A stretch of DNA of 64,000 nt from Synechococcales cyanobacterium CNB (GCA_030263455.1 SZOZ01000006.1:1-64000); one strand, 5' to 3'; numbered from the stretch's first letter, positions 37,097 to 47,381 are shown. Notes: generated by a model not told the origin, from the letters alone. Numbers and translations: made by a program.

Positions 37097-38878
37097 TCAG
37101 CGCTTCGACTCGTCCACGTCCAGGTACTTGAACCAGCTCCAGAACCGCTCGGTGGGTCTCGCGTTCTTCAGCCACGGCTGCGTCAGGTAGTAGCGCGTCC
37201 GCGCCAGCGAACCGATCATCGGGCAATCGTCGATCACGATGTCCCGCATCCGCTCGTAGAGCGCGGTCCGCTCCGGGCCTGGCCCCATCACGACGGCCTG
37301 CTCGTACAGGGCGTCGAACGCCGGGTTCTTGTAGTTCCAGTGGTTCGAGCCGGGCGACTCGTTCGGGCCGTAGAAGAGCGCGAGGTTGTTCTCCCCGTCC
37401 GGGTAGTCCGTCAGCCAAGCGAAGCTGAACATCGGCGCGGATCGCTTGTTGACGAGCTCGATCAAGGTCGAGAAGTCCACGAGTTGCACGTCGATCCGCA
37501 CCCCGATGCGACCCAACTGGCGCCGGAGCATCTCGACCTGGTCCGCGTTGTTGCCGCCCTGGCTGGTGTAGAAGCGGATCGTCGGCAGGCCGCGCCCGTC
37601 CGGGTAGCCCGCTTCGGCTAGATACCGCCGCGCCAACTCCGGGTCCGGGCCGCGCGGCGCGCCCGGAACGCGCCCGCCCTCGGGGTGCCCGTCCAGCCCC
37701 GGCGGGATCGGTCCGTCGTAGACCACGCACAACCCGGAGTAGAACGCGTCATTGAACTCCTGCAGGTCCATCGCCAGCGAGATCGCCTTGCGGAGCTTCT
37801 TCCTGTCCTCCGTGTATCCACCGACGACGGGGTCGTCCATGTTGAACGCCCGGAAGATCATGTCCAGCTGCGGCACGGCCCGGTACCCGACGCCGCGGCG
37901 CCGCAAATCCGCGTTCATCCGCTTCGTGCGCGGGTTGAACGCCTGGCTGAAATAGTCGAACGGCAACTCGATGTAGCCCAGCGTCCCCTGCTGAAACTCC
38001 AGCCAGACAGGCTGGTCCGGCACGTACATCGTGAACTCAATCCGATCCGCGATCGGCAGCCGTCGCCCCGCAGCCGCGGCCAGCCCCGCCGCGCGATCAT
38101 CGGCCGACCAGAGCGACGCCGCGGGATAGAAGCACTCGTGGTAGTTCGGATTGCGCTCTGCGATCAGCCTCTGCTTCGGAACCCACTCCCGCAGCACAAA
38201 CGGCCCCGTCCCCACCGGCCGAGACGCGAAGTCCTGCCCGTACCGCTCGACCGCCTCGCGCGGCACGATGCTCGACTGGAACATCGTCAGCACCCACAAA
38301 AACCGGAAGACCGGCTTCGTCAGCACGACCTCGAACTCGAGGTCAGACCGTTTCACGAAACCCTCGACCGGCGCGTCGTAATCGAATGACCCACCCGCGT
38401 CGAGCGCGGCGTTCTGCGCCTCCTTGAAAGCGTCCAGGCCGACGATGGTGTCCTCGAGCAACCACCAGTTCTTCAGGCCGTTGCGCTTGTCCGCCAGCCG
38501 CTTCCACGAGTAGAAGACGTCATCGGCCCTCACGGTTCGTCCCCGACCGCCGGGGAAGCAGGGGTCGTCGTGAAACCGCACGCCCTCCTTCAGACGGAAG
38601 CGATACCGCCGCCCGTCGTCGAGCCGCTCGGGCATCTCCGCGAGCAGCAGCGGTTCGAACCGCGATTCGTCGTAGTAGCAGACCTGCAGCAGCGTCTCGT
38701 AGAACTGCACCGTCGCCATGTTGTCGTAGGTCGTCGAACCCACCGCCGGATCAAGACTCTTCGGCCCGTCCGTCCGCATGGGAAGGGCGATCGTCTTCGC
38801 CCCGGGCTGCGCTGCCGCGCCCGTGATGGCCGCCAGGCACGAGACGAGCCAGACCACGATGACTGTTCGTATCGACAC
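37097..38878 (-). CDS. oppA: Oligopeptide-binding protein OppA
   Basis: 593 residues from the GTG at 38878, which follows GAGGAGG at good spacing. Signal peptide [23 protein letters not shown]. Family 5 solute-binding fold: [36 protein letters not shown] and [17 protein letters not shown], then [14 protein letters not shown] and the C-terminal lobe [20 protein letters not shown]. It feeds peptides, or other substrates, to OppBC. The longer frame to 39043 lacks support. Confidence 0.9.
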   Translation of the reverse strand: MSIRTVIVVWLVSCLAAITGAAAQPGAKTIALPMRTDGPKSLDPAVGSTTYDNMATVQFYETLLQVCYYDESRFEPLLLAEMPERLDDGRRYRFRLKEGVRFHDDPCFPGGRGRTVRADDVFYSWKRLADKRNGLKNWWLLEDTIVGLDAFKEAQNAALDAGGSFDYDAPVEGFVKRSDLEFEVVLTKPVFRFLWVLTMFQSSIVPREAVERYGQDFASRPVGTGPFVLREWVPKQRLIAERNPNYHECFYPAASLWSADDRAAGLAAAAGRRLPIADRIEFTMYVPDQPVWLEFQQGTLGYIELPFDYFSQAFNPRTKRMNADLRRRGVGYRAVPQLDMIFRAFNMDDPVVGGYTEDRKKLRKAISLAMDLQEFNDAFYSGLCVVYDGPIPPGLDGHPEGGRVPGAPRGPDPELARRYLAEAGYPDGRGLPTIRFYTSQGGNNADQVEMLRRQLGRIGVRIDVQLVDFSTLIELVNKRSAPMFSFAWLTDYPDGENNLALFYGPNESPGSNHWNYKNPAFDALYEQAVVMGPGPERTALYERMRDIVIDDCPMIGSLARTRYYLTQPWLKNARPTERFWSWFKYLDVDESKR

Positions 38879-39107
38879 GGCAACCTCCTCGCGCAGCGCT
38901 CCACGGTCGAACCAGGCTCGGTCGGGCCGGCACTCCCCCACCGCGGGCACGCCTGGCATCGTAGCGAAAGCAGCTGAGCCGCTCCAACCGTACCGCCGAC
39001 CGCAGCGGCGGATGCCGGTCTCGCCCCGCTCCACGCTCGACACCCCGCGAACGCCTCGGAATCCGCCCTACCCTTGGGTCGGCAACGCGGCGAGGGAACG
39101 ACCACAC

Positions 39108-41486
39108 GTGCAACTCAACGTGCTCACAGACCCGGAGCCTCACATCGACCCGGTCTGCGGCATGAAAGTCACGCCCGGCCGTGAGGCAGCCTCCATCACG
39201 CACGACGGCACGATCATCCTCTTCTGCAGCACGCACTGTGCCGCGAAGTTCCGCGCCGACCCCGCCCGCTACGCGAACGGCCCCGCGGACAGCGCCGCCT
39301 CGTGCTGCTCACACCACAGCGCACGCCCCACCCCCCCCGACGCCGCACGTCCCGACGCCATCTACACCTGTCCCATGCACCCGGAGGTGCGCCAGATCGG
39401 CCCCGGCGACTGCCCCAAGTGCGGCATGGCCCTCGAACCGCTCGACGCCGCCGCCGAACCGGACGACAGCGAACTGCGCGACATGACGCGGCGTTTCTGG
39501 ATCGCAACCGTTCTCACGGCGCCGGTCGTGCTCCTCGCAATGGGACACATGCTTCTCGGAAGTCGCTTCCATTCCGCGATCGGGCCTGCCGCGGCTCAAT
39601 GGGCGGAACTCCTGCTCACCTTCCCGGTCGCGCTCTGGTGCGCGTGGCCATTCTATGTCCGGGGCGTCCGCTCGATCGTCGCGGCAAGCCCCAACATGTG
39701 GACACTCATCTCGATCGGCGTCTCGATCGCGTTCGCATACAGCGTCGTCGCCACGATCGCGCCCGGGTTGTTCCCTCCTTCCTTCCGGTCCGATTCCGGC
39801 CGCGTCGGCGCCTACTTCGAGGCCGCCGCGGTCATCGTCTCGCTCGTCCTCCTCGGTCAGGTGATGGAACTCCGCGCCCGACGCCGGACCGGCGGCGCGA
39901 TCCGCGAACTGCTGCAGCTCGCCCCCGAAACGGCCCGGCGCCTCGCCGACGACGGCTCCGAGAACGAAATCCCGGTCGAGCACCTCGTGCCCGGCGACCG
40001 CGTCCGTGTCCGACCGGGCGACCGCGTGCCGATCGACGGCGTCGTGCTCGAAGGCCGAAGCACGGTCGATGAATCCATGCTCACCGGCGAGCCGATCCCC
40101 GTCGAAAAGTCCGAGGGAGACGAGGTCACAGGCGGCACGCTCAACCGCACAGGCTCGTTCGTGATGCGCGTCGCCCGCGTCGGCGCGGAGACAACGCTCG
40201 CCCAGATCGTGCAAATGGTCGCGGAGGCCCAGCGGTCGCGTGCTCCCATCCAGCGCGTCGCCGATGCTGTCGCCGCGTGGTTCGTCCCTGTTGTCGTTGC
40301 CATCGCCGTCATCGCGTTCGTCGTCTGGCTGCTCGTTGGCCCATCGCCGTCGTTCACCTATGCGCTCGTTGCCGCCGTGTCCGTGCTCATCATCGCCTGC
40401 CCCTGCGCCCTCGGCCTCGCTACCCCCATGTCCATCATGGTCGCCGCGGGTGTCGGCGCTCGGCAGGGCGTCCTCATCAAGAATGCCGCCGCCCTCCAGG
40501 CCCTGGAGAAGGTTGACACCGTCGTCGTCGATAAGACCGGCACACTCACCGAGGGCAGACCGCGACTTGTCTCGGTCGAACTCATCCCGGGCCACGACCC
40601 CGAACGCACCCATGCCCTCCTCGCCGCCGCCGAGCGAGGCAGCGAGCATCCATTGGCTGAGGCGATCGTCGCGGGGCTGGACGAGCGGACCGGTGCCCGG
40701 CTCAGCGCGTCCGATTTCGAGAGCGTGACGGGCAAGGGCATCGTCTCCACCGTTGACGGGTCGCGCGTCGCCATCGGTTCGCCCGCGCTGATGCAAGACG
40801 AGGGGGTTGACACCGGCTCACTGGTTCAGGCCGCGGACCGCGCCCGACGCGAAGGCGCCACGGCCACGTTCGCGGCGATCGACCGTCGGCTCGTCGCGCT
40901 GCTCGTCGTCACGGACCCGATCAAGGCGACCACTCGCAACGCGATCGACGCCCTGCACGCCCGCGGCCTGACCGTCGTCATGCTGACGGGAGACAACCGC
41001 ACGACCGCCGAGGCCATCGCCGCCTCGCTCGGCATCGACCGCGTCGAGGCCGAGGCGCTCCCGGACCAGAAGGCCGACATTCTCCGCAGGCTCCAGTCCG
41101 AGGGCCGCCGCGTCGCCATGGCGGGTGACGGCGTCAACGACGCGCCCGCCCTCGCCCAGGCCGACGTCGGCGTCGCGATGGGAACGGGCGCGGGAGTCGC
41201 CATCGAGAGCGCAGGCATCACGCTCGTCGGCGGCGACCTGAACGGCCTCGTCCGCGCGCTCGACCTCAGCCGCGCCGCCATGCGAAATATCCGCCAGAAC
41301 CTCTTCTTCGCCTTCGTCTACAACGCCGCGGGCGTCCCGATCGCCGCAGGCGTTTTCTACCCCGTCTTCGGCGTCCTCCTCAGTCCCATGATCGCCGCCG
41401 CCGCGATGAGCTTCAGTTCCGTCTCCGTCATCGCAAACTCCCTCCGCCTGCGATGGCAAGGCACACCCCGGCGCCCGGACGCCTGA
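39108..41486 (+). CDS. Copper-type P1B ATPase with YHS and metal-binding domains
   Basis: 792 residues. An N-terminal YHS domain ([11 protein letters not shown] ... [10 protein letters not shown]) and a second Cys/His metal-binding domain (YTCPMHPEV ... CPKCGM) stand in place of the usual HMA domain. Eight membrane helices carry the CPC motif ([13 protein letters not shown]); TGEPIPVEK, phosphorylation site [18 protein letters not shown] and [16 protein letters not shown] are complete. It exports Cu(I), or possibly Ag(I), across the inner membrane. The GTG at 39108 is my start, since homologous sequence begins right after. Downstream genes are convergent. Confidence 0.9.
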   Translation: MQLNVLTDPEPHIDPVCGMKVTPGREAASITHDGTIILFCSTHCAAKFRADPARYANGPADSAASCCSHHSARPTPPDAARPDAIYTCPMHPEVRQIGPGDCPKCGMALEPLDAAAEPDDSELRDMTRRFWIATVLTAPVVLLAMGHMLLGSRFHSAIGPAAAQWAELLLTFPVALWCAWPFYVRGVRSIVAASPNMWTLISIGVSIAFAYSVVATIAPGLFPPSFRSDSGRVGAYFEAAAVIVSLVLLGQVMELRARRRTGGAIRELLQLAPETARRLADDGSENEIPVEHLVPGDRVRVRPGDRVPIDGVVLEGRSTVDESMLTGEPIPVEKSEGDEVTGGTLNRTGSFVMRVARVGAETTLAQIVQMVAEAQRSRAPIQRVADAVAAWFVPVVVAIAVIAFVVWLLVGPSPSFTYALVAAVSVLIIACPCALGLATPMSIMVAAGVGARQGVLIKNAAALQALEKVDTVVVDKTGTLTEGRPRLVSVELIPGHDPERTHALLAAAERGSEHPLAEAIVAGLDERTGARLSASDFESVTGKGIVSTVDGSRVAIGSPALMQDEGVDTGSLVQAADRARREGATATFAAIDRRLVALLVVTDPIKATTRNAIDALHARGLTVVMLTGDNRTTAEAIAASLGIDRVEAEALPDQKADILRRLQSEGRRVAMAGDGVNDAPALAQADVGVAMGTGAGVAIESAGITLVGGDLNGLVRALDLSRAAMRNIRQNLFFAFVYNAAGVPIAAGVFYPVFGVLLSPMIAAAAMSFSSVSVIANSLRLRWQGTPRRPDA

Positions 41487-41500
41487 CCACACCGCAAGAA

Positions 41501-41881
41501 TCACATGCCGAGCGAGACCTGCAGCAGGAAGGCCGCGTCAGTCTCGGCCACCACGCTGTGTCGCAGACCGGGCCTGAGAACCATCAAACGACCAGCGCTC
41601 AGAAGACGGCTCCCCAACTCCATCCCGACGCGGATCGTGCCCTCGATCGCCTGGATGCTGACCGTGCCGTCAGCGGCGTGCTCAGGCAACGCCGAGCCCT
41701 CCTTCATCACGAAGAGCGCGATCGTCCGCCTGCCGCTCTTGTAGAGCGTCTTCTGACGATGACCATGCCGTGCCGGCGCGGATTCGGCGCGCAATGCGGC
41801 GATCTCAGCCCTGAGGTCAAACTCAAGGAACGGCGCGTCAAACCGGTCCGACGGGGCCTCACGCACACGCCCTTCGCTCAT
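41501..41881 (-). CDS. Cupin domain protein
   Basis: 126 residues. A single small cupin barrel: KTLYKSGRRTIALFVMKEGSALPEH, GTVSIQAIEGTIRVGME and RPGLRHSVVAETDAAFLLQV. The metal-ligand set is reduced: one His in each motif, and no HxH pair. It overlaps the hemerythrin gene (ATGA). It may sense or bind a small ligand under the same stress as its neighbours. Confidence 0.8.
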   Translation of the reverse strand: MSEGRVREAPSDRFDAPFLEFDLRAEIAALRAESAPARHGHRQKTLYKSGRRTIALFVMKEGSALPEHAADGTVSIQAIEGTIRVGMELGSRLLSAGRLMVLRPGLRHSVVAETDAAFLLQVSLGM

Positions 41882-42420
41882 GGCGTTCGACCCTCCACTC
41901 CCGACCCTCCCCCGTCGTCAATCGCGCGACGGCGACGCGCCCCGGGACGCACACGCTCGATCTCGACCGCCTCCCCAAGCAGGGATGTCAGCGCCTGGGG
42001 ATGATCGCGCTGGATCGCCTCGAACAGCACGCGCTCTTCCCAGCGGATGTGATCGTGCAGGAGTGATCCGAGCCTGGCCAGCAGCGCAGGCTGCCTTCCC
42101 GCGCCCACGGGATCGTTTCCGCACTCCTCGACCACCGCGCGAATCTCCGCGTGCTCGCGCAGCAGTCGATCTCGTGACGCGGCATCCGAGATGAGCGGGA
42201 TGAGAAGCCGCTCCTCGTCATCGAAGTGCTCGCTGACCTCGGCACGCCAGACACGCATGAACGCTTCCACCGCTCTGGCTCCGGCTCCCGGGCCATCGCG
42301 GGACGCTCGGAGCAGGCTCCGGGCCTGAATCAACCCGCTCATGTGCTCACGCGACAGCGGTTGCAACGCTGCATGTCTGCGCAACGGAGGCGTCGGCACA
42401 GCCTTTCGCGTCGGCTCCAT
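41878..42420 (-). CDS. Hemerythrin HHE domain protein
   Basis: 180 residues. A four-helix bundle with iron ligands in SREHMSGLIQAR, VSEHFDDEERLLIPL, REHAEIRAVVEECG and LHDHIRWEERVLFE, i.e. H...HxxxE...H...HxxxE. Hemerythrin-like domains bind O2, NO or iron. It is divergent from the MarR gene and shares a 150-base intergenic region with it, so common control is likely. The start is the ATG at 42420. Confidence 0.85.
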   Translation of the reverse strand: MEPTRKAVPTPPLRRHAALQPLSREHMSGLIQARSLLRASRDGPGAGARAVEAFMRVWRAEVSEHFDDEERLLIPLISDAASRDRLLREHAEIRAVVEECGNDPVGAGRQPALLARLGSLLHDHIRWEERVLFEAIQRDHPQALTSLLGEAVEIERVRPGARRRRAIDDGGGSGVEGRTP

Positions 42421-42509
42421 CACAACAGCCTAGGGGTGCCCGAACCCCACGGGTCGGCAGGAACGATCGCTCCGCCCCGCACACGGCTGCAGAGCCGCCC
42501 CACGGATGC

Positions 42510-42554
42510 TTGACTCGTGGAAGCCGACGGATATTGTATAGGACTCCTACCTAT
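42510..42554 (+). promoter_or_regulatory. Promoter and palindromic operator before the MarR gene
   Basis: TTGACT (42510-42515), a 16-base spacer and TATTGT (42532-42537). Immediately after lie TAGGA-C-TCCTA (42539-42549) and the wider pair ATAGG/CCTAT (42538-42542 and 42550-42554). The palindrome covers the start point and suits binding by a MarR dimer. Confidence 0.65.
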
Positions 42555-42566
42555 TGAGGCCGAACC

Positions 42567-43244
42567 GTGCTCGGGAACCAGGAACATCACCTCACCGCCG
42601 GGCTTGTCAAGATCGGCCTCGTGCTTCGCCACCACGCCTGGGCCGAGGCGGGCCGGAGCGGACTCACCCCAACCCAGTCCCAAGTACTCGCCCTGCTCGA
42701 AGCCCGTCGGCACAACGACACGCCGATCTCCACCCTAGCCGCTGAACTGGCGGTATCGCAACCAACCGTCAGCGACGCCGTAGCCGCCTTGGAACGCAAG
42801 GGCTTCGTCACGCGATCGAGATCGAAGGAGGACGGCCGGGTGGTGCTCGTGCGACTCACCGCCTCGGGCCGACGGGCAGCCAAACAGGCCACCCAGTGGC
42901 CCGACTTCCTGCTGCGGGCTATCGACTCGCTCGACGCCGACGAGCGTGCCGTGTTCGTGCGTGGTCTCGTGAAGATGATCCGCTCGCTTCAGGAGGACGG
43001 ACTGATCCCCCTGTCGCGCATGTGCCCGTCATGCACGTACTTCCGTCCCAACGCTCACGCTGATCGCGAGCGACCCCATCATTGCGCGTTCGTCAATACC
43101 CCCATCGGCGATGCTGACCTGCGGCTCGACTGCCGCGACCACTCGGCCGCCGGCGTAGCCGATCGCCACCGGCTCTGGCAGCTGTTTATCCGAGGCAGGC
43201 CTCTCGGTGCGGACGGTCCGCTCCCGGTCCTGCCCGAATCGTGA
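42567..43244 (+). CDS. MarR family regulator with Cys-rich C-terminal domain
   Basis: 225 residues. A winged helix with LTPTQSQVLALLEA, the recognition region AVSQPTVSDAVAALERKGF and the wing RSKEDGRVVLVRLT. Unlike a plain MarR (~150 residues) it adds ~75 residues with C153-x2-C156, H171-H172-C173 and C189, suited to bind zinc or an Fe-S cluster. GTG start, no leader motif. The divergent hemerythrin/cupin pair and the thioredoxin-like gene that follows are probable targets. Redox, oxygen or NO sensing is inferred from context. Confidence 0.85.
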   Translation: MLGNQEHHLTAGLVKIGLVLRHHAWAEAGRSGLTPTQSQVLALLEARRHNDTPISTLAAELAVSQPTVSDAVAALERKGFVTRSRSKEDGRVVLVRLTASGRRAAKQATQWPDFLLRAIDSLDADERAVFVRGLVKMIRSLQEDGLIPLSRMCPSCTYFRPNAHADRERPHHCAFVNTPIGDADLRLDCRDHSAAGVADRHRLWQLFIRGRPLGADGPLPVLPES

Positions 43245-43267
43245 CGTGTGAGAGACAGGAGAACACC

Positions 43268-43504
43268 ATGAAAACCGCAACGTTCTACCACGCCGGTTGC
43301 CCGGTTTGCGTTCAGGCCGAGCGCACCATCGCCGAGTCGCTCGACCGGGGACGCTTCAAGGTCGAGATCGTCCACCTCGGGCAGCAGAAGAATCGGATCG
43401 CCGAGGCCGAGAAAGCGGGCGTCAAGTCCGTCCCCGCGCTGGTCGTGGACGGCGCGCCCTTCCACATCAACTTCGGCGCTCCGCTCAGCGCGCTCAAGGG
43501 CTGA
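43268..43504 (+). CDS. Small thioredoxin/glutaredoxin-like protein
   Basis: 78 residues. Thioredoxin fold with active site AGCPVCVQAE (CPVC), EIVHLGQQKNRIAEAEKAG and the cis-Pro segment SVPALVVDGAPFHINFG. AGGAG precedes the ATG at 43268, 23 bases after the MarR stop, so the two share an operon. It is likely a thiol-disulfide reductant. Confidence 0.85.
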   Translation: MKTATFYHAGCPVCVQAERTIAESLDRGRFKVEIVHLGQQKNRIAEAEKAGVKSVPALVVDGAPFHINFGAPLSALKG

Positions 43505-43534
43505 TCCGCCAGCGAGGGGCCGCAAGGCGTGACC

Positions 43535-43563
43535 AACCGGGGACGCCCGACGCGTCCCCGGTT
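43535..43563. terminator. Perfect 12-bp hairpin between convergent genes
   Basis: AACCGGGGACGC (43535-43546) pairs without mismatch with 43552-43563, loop CCGAC. There is no T run. Likely a bidirectional terminator for the thioredoxin-like and alcohol dehydrogenase genes. Confidence 0.6.
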
Positions 43564-43582
43564 CCGCGCGCCCCTGGGGTGT

Positions 43583-44629
43583 TCACTGTTTCAGCGACGC
43601 CATGTCGATCACGAAGCGGTACTTCACGTCGCCGCGGAGCATCCGCTCGTACGCCTCGTTGATCCGCTGGATCGGGATGATCTCGACGTCGCACGCCACG
43701 CCGTGGCGACCGCAGAAATCCAGCATCTCCTGCGTCTCCGCGATCCCGCCGATCAGCGAGCCGGCGATCTGGCGCCGAGGCATGAGCAGCCCCATCGCCG
43801 ACAACGCGAGCGGCTGCGCCGGCACCCCCACCAACACCAGCGTCCCATCCAGTTTCAGCAGCGACAGGTAGGCGTTGATGTCGTGATCTGCCGACACCGT
43901 GTCGAGGATCATGTCGAAGGAGCCGGCGTGCTTCGCCATGGCGTCCTTGTCCTTCGAGATGACGACCTCATCAGCCCCAAGGCGCCGCCCGTCCTCCGCC
44001 TTGCCGGGAGAAGTCGTGAACAGCACCGTGTGCGCCCCGAACGCGCGCGCGAACTTCACGCCCATGTGTCCGAGGCCACCGAGGCCGACGATGCCCACTT
44101 TCCGCCCCTTCGTCGCGTTCCAACGACGCAGCGGCGAGTAGGTCGTGATCCCGGCGCACAGCAGCGGCGCGGCCGACGCAGGCTCGAGGTTCCCCGGAAC
44201 TTTCAGCGTGAACGCCTCGTCCACGACGATCGACTCCGAGTACCCGCCGTAGGTCACGCCGCCAGAGTGCTTGTCCGGCCCGTTATACGTGAACACCGAC
44301 CCCGCCAGGCAGAACTGCTCCAGCCCCAGCCGACAACTCGAGCACGTTCGGCACGAGTCCACGAGGCACCCCACCGCGGCGAGGTCGCCCACCTTGAACT
44401 TCTTCACCGCGCCGCCGATCGCCGTCACGCGCCCGAGAATCTCGTGCCCAGGCACCACCGGATACACGGTAAAGCCCCACTCGTTACGCGCAATGTGAAG
44501 ATCAGAATGGCACACGCCGCAGAACAGGATGTCGATCGCCACGTCGCTCGACATCGGCACACGCCGAACAATCGTGTGCGGACCGAGCGGCGAAGTGGCG
44601 GACCGGGCGGCATAGGCGCGCGTGCTCAT
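43583..44629 (-). CDS. Zinc-dependent NAD(P) alcohol dehydrogenase (YahK/CAD-like)
   Basis: 348 residues. Catalytic zinc site in GVCHSDLH and PGHEILGRV, structural zinc Cys cluster in DSCRTCSSCRLGLEQFC, the cinnamyl-alcohol-dehydrogenase-type YNGPDKHSGGVTYGGYSE, and the Rossmann motif VGIVGLGGLGHMGVKFA. It reduces aldehydes with NADPH in this subfamily. The start is the ATG at 44629. Transcribed alone, convergent with the MarR pair. Confidence 0.92.
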   Translation of the reverse strand: MSTRAYAARSATSPLGPHTIVRRVPMSSDVAIDILFCGVCHSDLHIARNEWGFTVYPVVPGHEILGRVTAIGGAVKKFKVGDLAAVGCLVDSCRTCSSCRLGLEQFCLAGSVFTYNGPDKHSGGVTYGGYSESIVVDEAFTLKVPGNLEPASAAPLLCAGITTYSPLRRWNATKGRKVGIVGLGGLGHMGVKFARAFGAHTVLFTTSPGKAEDGRRLGADEVVISKDKDAMAKHAGSFDMILDTVSADHDINAYLSLLKLDGTLVLVGVPAQPLALSAMGLLMPRRQIAGSLIGGIAETQEMLDFCGRHGVACDVEIIPIQRINEAYERMLRGDVKYRFVIDMASLKQ

Positions 44630-44646
44630 GCACCATCGTAGCTCGC

Positions 44647-45894
44647 TCACTCGCCGAACGGAACGGGAAGGTGCGCCAGCGGCACCCGCACGAATCGCGG
44701 CAGGTACAGATCGGCATTCGCTGCCATGTGCCGGAAGTCCGTGCTGTTCACGCAGTACGAAACCAGCAACTCACCTTCGCGCGATAGGTGCGGGTGCGCT
44801 TTCGCGCTGTAGACCAGGTTCCTCGGATCCAATCCCGGCTCCGGGCACTCGTAGAGCCGAACAGGTTCGGACCACGGCCCTTCCGGCCGCAACGCGGTGC
44901 GGGCCATGATGCCCGCGCCCAGCGGCGGCTCGCTGTAGATCATGACGAAATGCTTCCCCGAAAATCGATCGCTGATCTCGTGGATCGAGACCTCGCTCGC
45001 GACGTTCCCGGAGACAGAGACCGCCTCGCCCGGCACACCCGACCATCCGTCCGCTGTACGAAAACTCCACGTCTCGAACCGATCGACCGACGAGACCGGC
45101 GCGCGGGCAAGCAGCGCTCGCTTGTTGAGCGGCTCCGTCCCATCGATCCCGAAGACGAGCAGAGAGGCCGCATCCTCGGGATCGGGCACCACTGCCGTTC
45201 CCCAAGTGCGTTCCAACGGCGCTTCGGCCGCGATCGACGTCAGCGTGGATTGAACGACCCGCCACTTCGACGGATCGTCGTCGGGATTCTTGATCGTCAG
45301 CAGCGTGCTGCCGCGACATGTGAAGTTCCAGACGCTGTCCGGCTCGTCGCGCCGTGAGAGTCTCGTCATGAACACGAGCAGCCGCGGCTCGCCGCCATCG
45401 CGCACGACAAGCCCCCCGCCCGCCGGCCAGAACCACTCGCTAGGCTGCTCCGGCGTCGCCCACGAGGCAGGCCGGATGCCCGATTCATCCCAGAAAAACT
45501 CAGCCCGTTCCGGCGCCTCGCTCATTTGCTCGGCTTGGTGAACGGCGATCGTGTTGTTCACCATCACCGACCCTTCCGTGTGCCGATTGTCCCGTACAGG
45601 CCCGATCCAGGTGTCGCCGAAGAGCCATAACACACGGCCGGGAGAGAGAACCACGCTCGCGGCGCCGTCCGCGCCGGTCCAGCCGATCGTGCGCACGAAC
45701 AGGGCATCCCACTCCGGCGCACGGACCGGCCCCTGACCTTCCGCCCCGGCGGCAGGCTGCGCAACCGCGGTGCCGCAGGAAAGCGCAAAGCACCCCAACG
45801 CCAGCACGAACGCGAACGCGCCGGGACGCAAGCCACGGCGACGCTGGATTCCACGCCCGTATCGTGCTCCGCCTTCTCCCATCGGCTCGATCAT
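44647..45894 (-). CDS. Secreted beta-propeller-like protein (DUF4185/DUF5005-like)
   Basis: 415 residues. After an Arg-rich start comes a signal peptide (PGAFAFVLALGCFALSC, cut near AVAQP). The body begins with GRVLWLFGDTWIGPVRDN and continues with WTQ-like SEWFWPAGGGLVVRDG, ERTWGTAVVPDPEDA and PLGAGIMARTALRPEGPWSEP, which resembles five-bladed propeller proteins related to glycoside hydrolases (DUF4185/DUF5005 by my recollection). Ends LVSYCVNSTDF ... YLPRFVRVPL. A polysaccharide role is possible but unproven. Confidence 0.65.
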   Translation of the reverse strand: MIEPMGEGGARYGRGIQRRRGLRPGAFAFVLALGCFALSCGTAVAQPAAGAEGQGPVRAPEWDALFVRTIGWTGADGAASVVLSPGRVLWLFGDTWIGPVRDNRHTEGSVMVNNTIAVHQAEQMSEAPERAEFFWDESGIRPASWATPEQPSEWFWPAGGGLVVRDGGEPRLLVFMTRLSRRDEPDSVWNFTCRGSTLLTIKNPDDDPSKWRVVQSTLTSIAAEAPLERTWGTAVVPDPEDAASLLVFGIDGTEPLNKRALLARAPVSSVDRFETWSFRTADGWSGVPGEAVSVSGNVASEVSIHEISDRFSGKHFVMIYSEPPLGAGIMARTALRPEGPWSEPVRLYECPEPGLDPRNLVYSAKAHPHLSREGELLVSYCVNSTDFRHMAANADLYLPRFVRVPLAHLPVPFGE

Positions 45895-46005
45895 TCTCGT
45901 TCACGATCGCATGAGCGCTCTCGCGCTGCGCGGTCGGCGTTCGGGTTCCCGTTCGCCATGATACACGCCGTGGCCGACAGGACCGTCGTGCTGGAAGACG
46001 GGGCC

Positions 46006-46671
46006 TCACCGCTTCCGCTTCACCATCTCCTCGACCCACACAGGCACATACGGCGGCGTGCATCCCTTCGAGACCGGCCAGTCTCGGTACAGCCCGATCG
46101 CCCTGCCGATGGCGATCGCGCGTTCCCGGTGTTCGGCGTGGTGGATGCCGATCGCCGCGAGCGTGTTGTTCATCGTCCACTGCACCTCCGGCGCGGCGCT
46201 GGGCATCTCACGCTCGATCCGATCCAGCAGTGCTGGCAGGTCAAGCCCCTCGGCCTTCGCGCTCACCACGCCGGCGGTGAGCTGCCAGCCGGCTCGGGCT
46301 GCCCACCGATCCTTGTCCGCCATCCACTTCACACGCAGCGCTTCATTCGCAGGGTGATCCTTCACGACATGGGTGTTCAGCCAGTCCGCGACGTACGAGA
46401 AGGCAACGGTGCGCGTCAGCCTGTCGAGTTCGCCCGCGGAAAGCGATCCGGGCTTGATGATGAGCGTGGCCAGAAACTGCGCCTCGACGTTGCCCGTCTC
46501 CCAGAGTTTGAGCGCGAGGTCGTGATCGGACTTGATCTTCTTCGCCAACGCGCGGATGTCGCCCATCTTTACGCCGAACTGGTTCTCCGGAGCGCCGGCG
46601 TTCGCGTTGTGCCTTCGCCGAGCCTTGTCACCCAGAGCCTCGAGTTGCGCGAGGATCTCTTTGACCGTCAT
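46006..46671 (-). CDS. DNA alkylation repair (AlkD-like) HEAT protein
   Basis: 221 residues. The HEAT-like alkylation-repair family: VKEILAQLEALGD, NQFGVKMGDIRALAKKI and HDLALKLWETGNVEAQFLAT, then VAFSYVADWLNTHVVK. AlkD enzymes remove bulky cationic alkylated bases. I start at the ATG at 46671 because a TATAAT box lies six bases upstream, implying a leaderless message. A longer frame begins at 46701. Transcribed alone. Confidence 0.82.
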   Translation of the reverse strand: MTVKEILAQLEALGDKARRRHNANAGAPENQFGVKMGDIRALAKKIKSDHDLALKLWETGNVEAQFLATLIIKPGSLSAGELDRLTRTVAFSYVADWLNTHVVKDHPANEALRVKWMADKDRWAARAGWQLTAGVVSAKAEGLDLPALLDRIEREMPSAAPEVQWTMNNTLAAIGIHHAEHRERAIAIGRAIGLYRDWPVSKGCTPPYVPVWVEEMVKRKR

Positions 46672-46677
46672 ATCGGG

Positions 46678-46683
46678 ATTATA
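46678..46683 (-). promoter_or_regulatory. -10 box of the AlkD-like gene, leaderless
   Basis: A perfect TATAAT on the minus strand, six bases before the ATG at 46671. No good -35 is seen at 16-18 bases. If used, the transcript starts at the start codon. Confidence 0.45.
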
Positions 46684-46880
46684 CCCAACACGAATCCCCA
46701 TGCCGGTGCATCAAATCAGGGTTCCAGTATACCAAGAGAACTTTTCTTCGAGAGCGTTCGGGTGTTGACGCTCGAACTCCGGAGCTTTCGCGATCCTCTG
46801 CTTCCGCTATCCGTCCGATGAAATCGGCACGTTCACGGCGCGTTCGCTGGAAAACGTCTCGCTCGTCACTCCACCCGCCG

Positions 46881-47381
46881 TCAAGCCCTTTCGGCGATTC
46901 CGGCGGCGCTGCGCCACTGCTTCAGCTGGCCCAGGTGATGCGGCGGGTGTGCTACAAGCAGCGTGATGGCGATGTGCCCGATGGTCGGCGAGTAAGGGTG
47001 AAACTTCTCCGGCGATGGTCTCGGGAAGTAGTCCGGGTGCTTCGCCGCAACGACCGCGGCTAGGCGCGCGTTCCGGTCTCCGAACCGGTCAAGCAGTTCG
47101 CGCTTCGTCGCGTAGGCAGCACGGTCAGGCACGGGCGTGGTGCCATACCCGAACCGCTCCATCTCGGCATCTGCCGTCGGCACGCTCGGGTCGTCGAGTG
47201 TCGACAGCAGTACTCCTGCGTACGCATTGAGATGCGACAGCGTCCACGCCGGGTGGTTGACGATCGTGCCCGGCTGCTCGGTCATGCGGGATTCCGGAAC
47301 GTCTTCGACTGCCGCGATGATAAACCCGTTGATCATCGCATGGATATCCAGGATCGTGCCGATCGTGTCGCGGGGGCTCAT
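46881..47381 (-). CDS. DinB-like four-helix protein
   Basis: 166 residues. DinB-like layout: DTIGTILDIHAMINGFIIA, a helix with VNHPAWTLSHLNAYAGVLLS (first His ligands) and HIAITLLVAHPPHHLGQLKQW (HHxxxQ, second cluster). Unrelated in detail to the DinB-like protein at 4699. The start is the ATG at 47381, and earlier in-frame Mets are possible. Metal-dependent activity is likely but its substrate is unknown. Confidence 0.75.
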   Translation of the reverse strand: MSPRDTIGTILDIHAMINGFIIAAVEDVPESRMTEQPGTIVNHPAWTLSHLNAYAGVLLSTLDDPSVPTADAEMERFGYGTTPVPDRAAYATKRELLDRFGDRNARLAAVVAAKHPDYFPRPSPEKFHPYSPTIGHIAITLLVAHPPHHLGQLKQWRSAAGIAERA

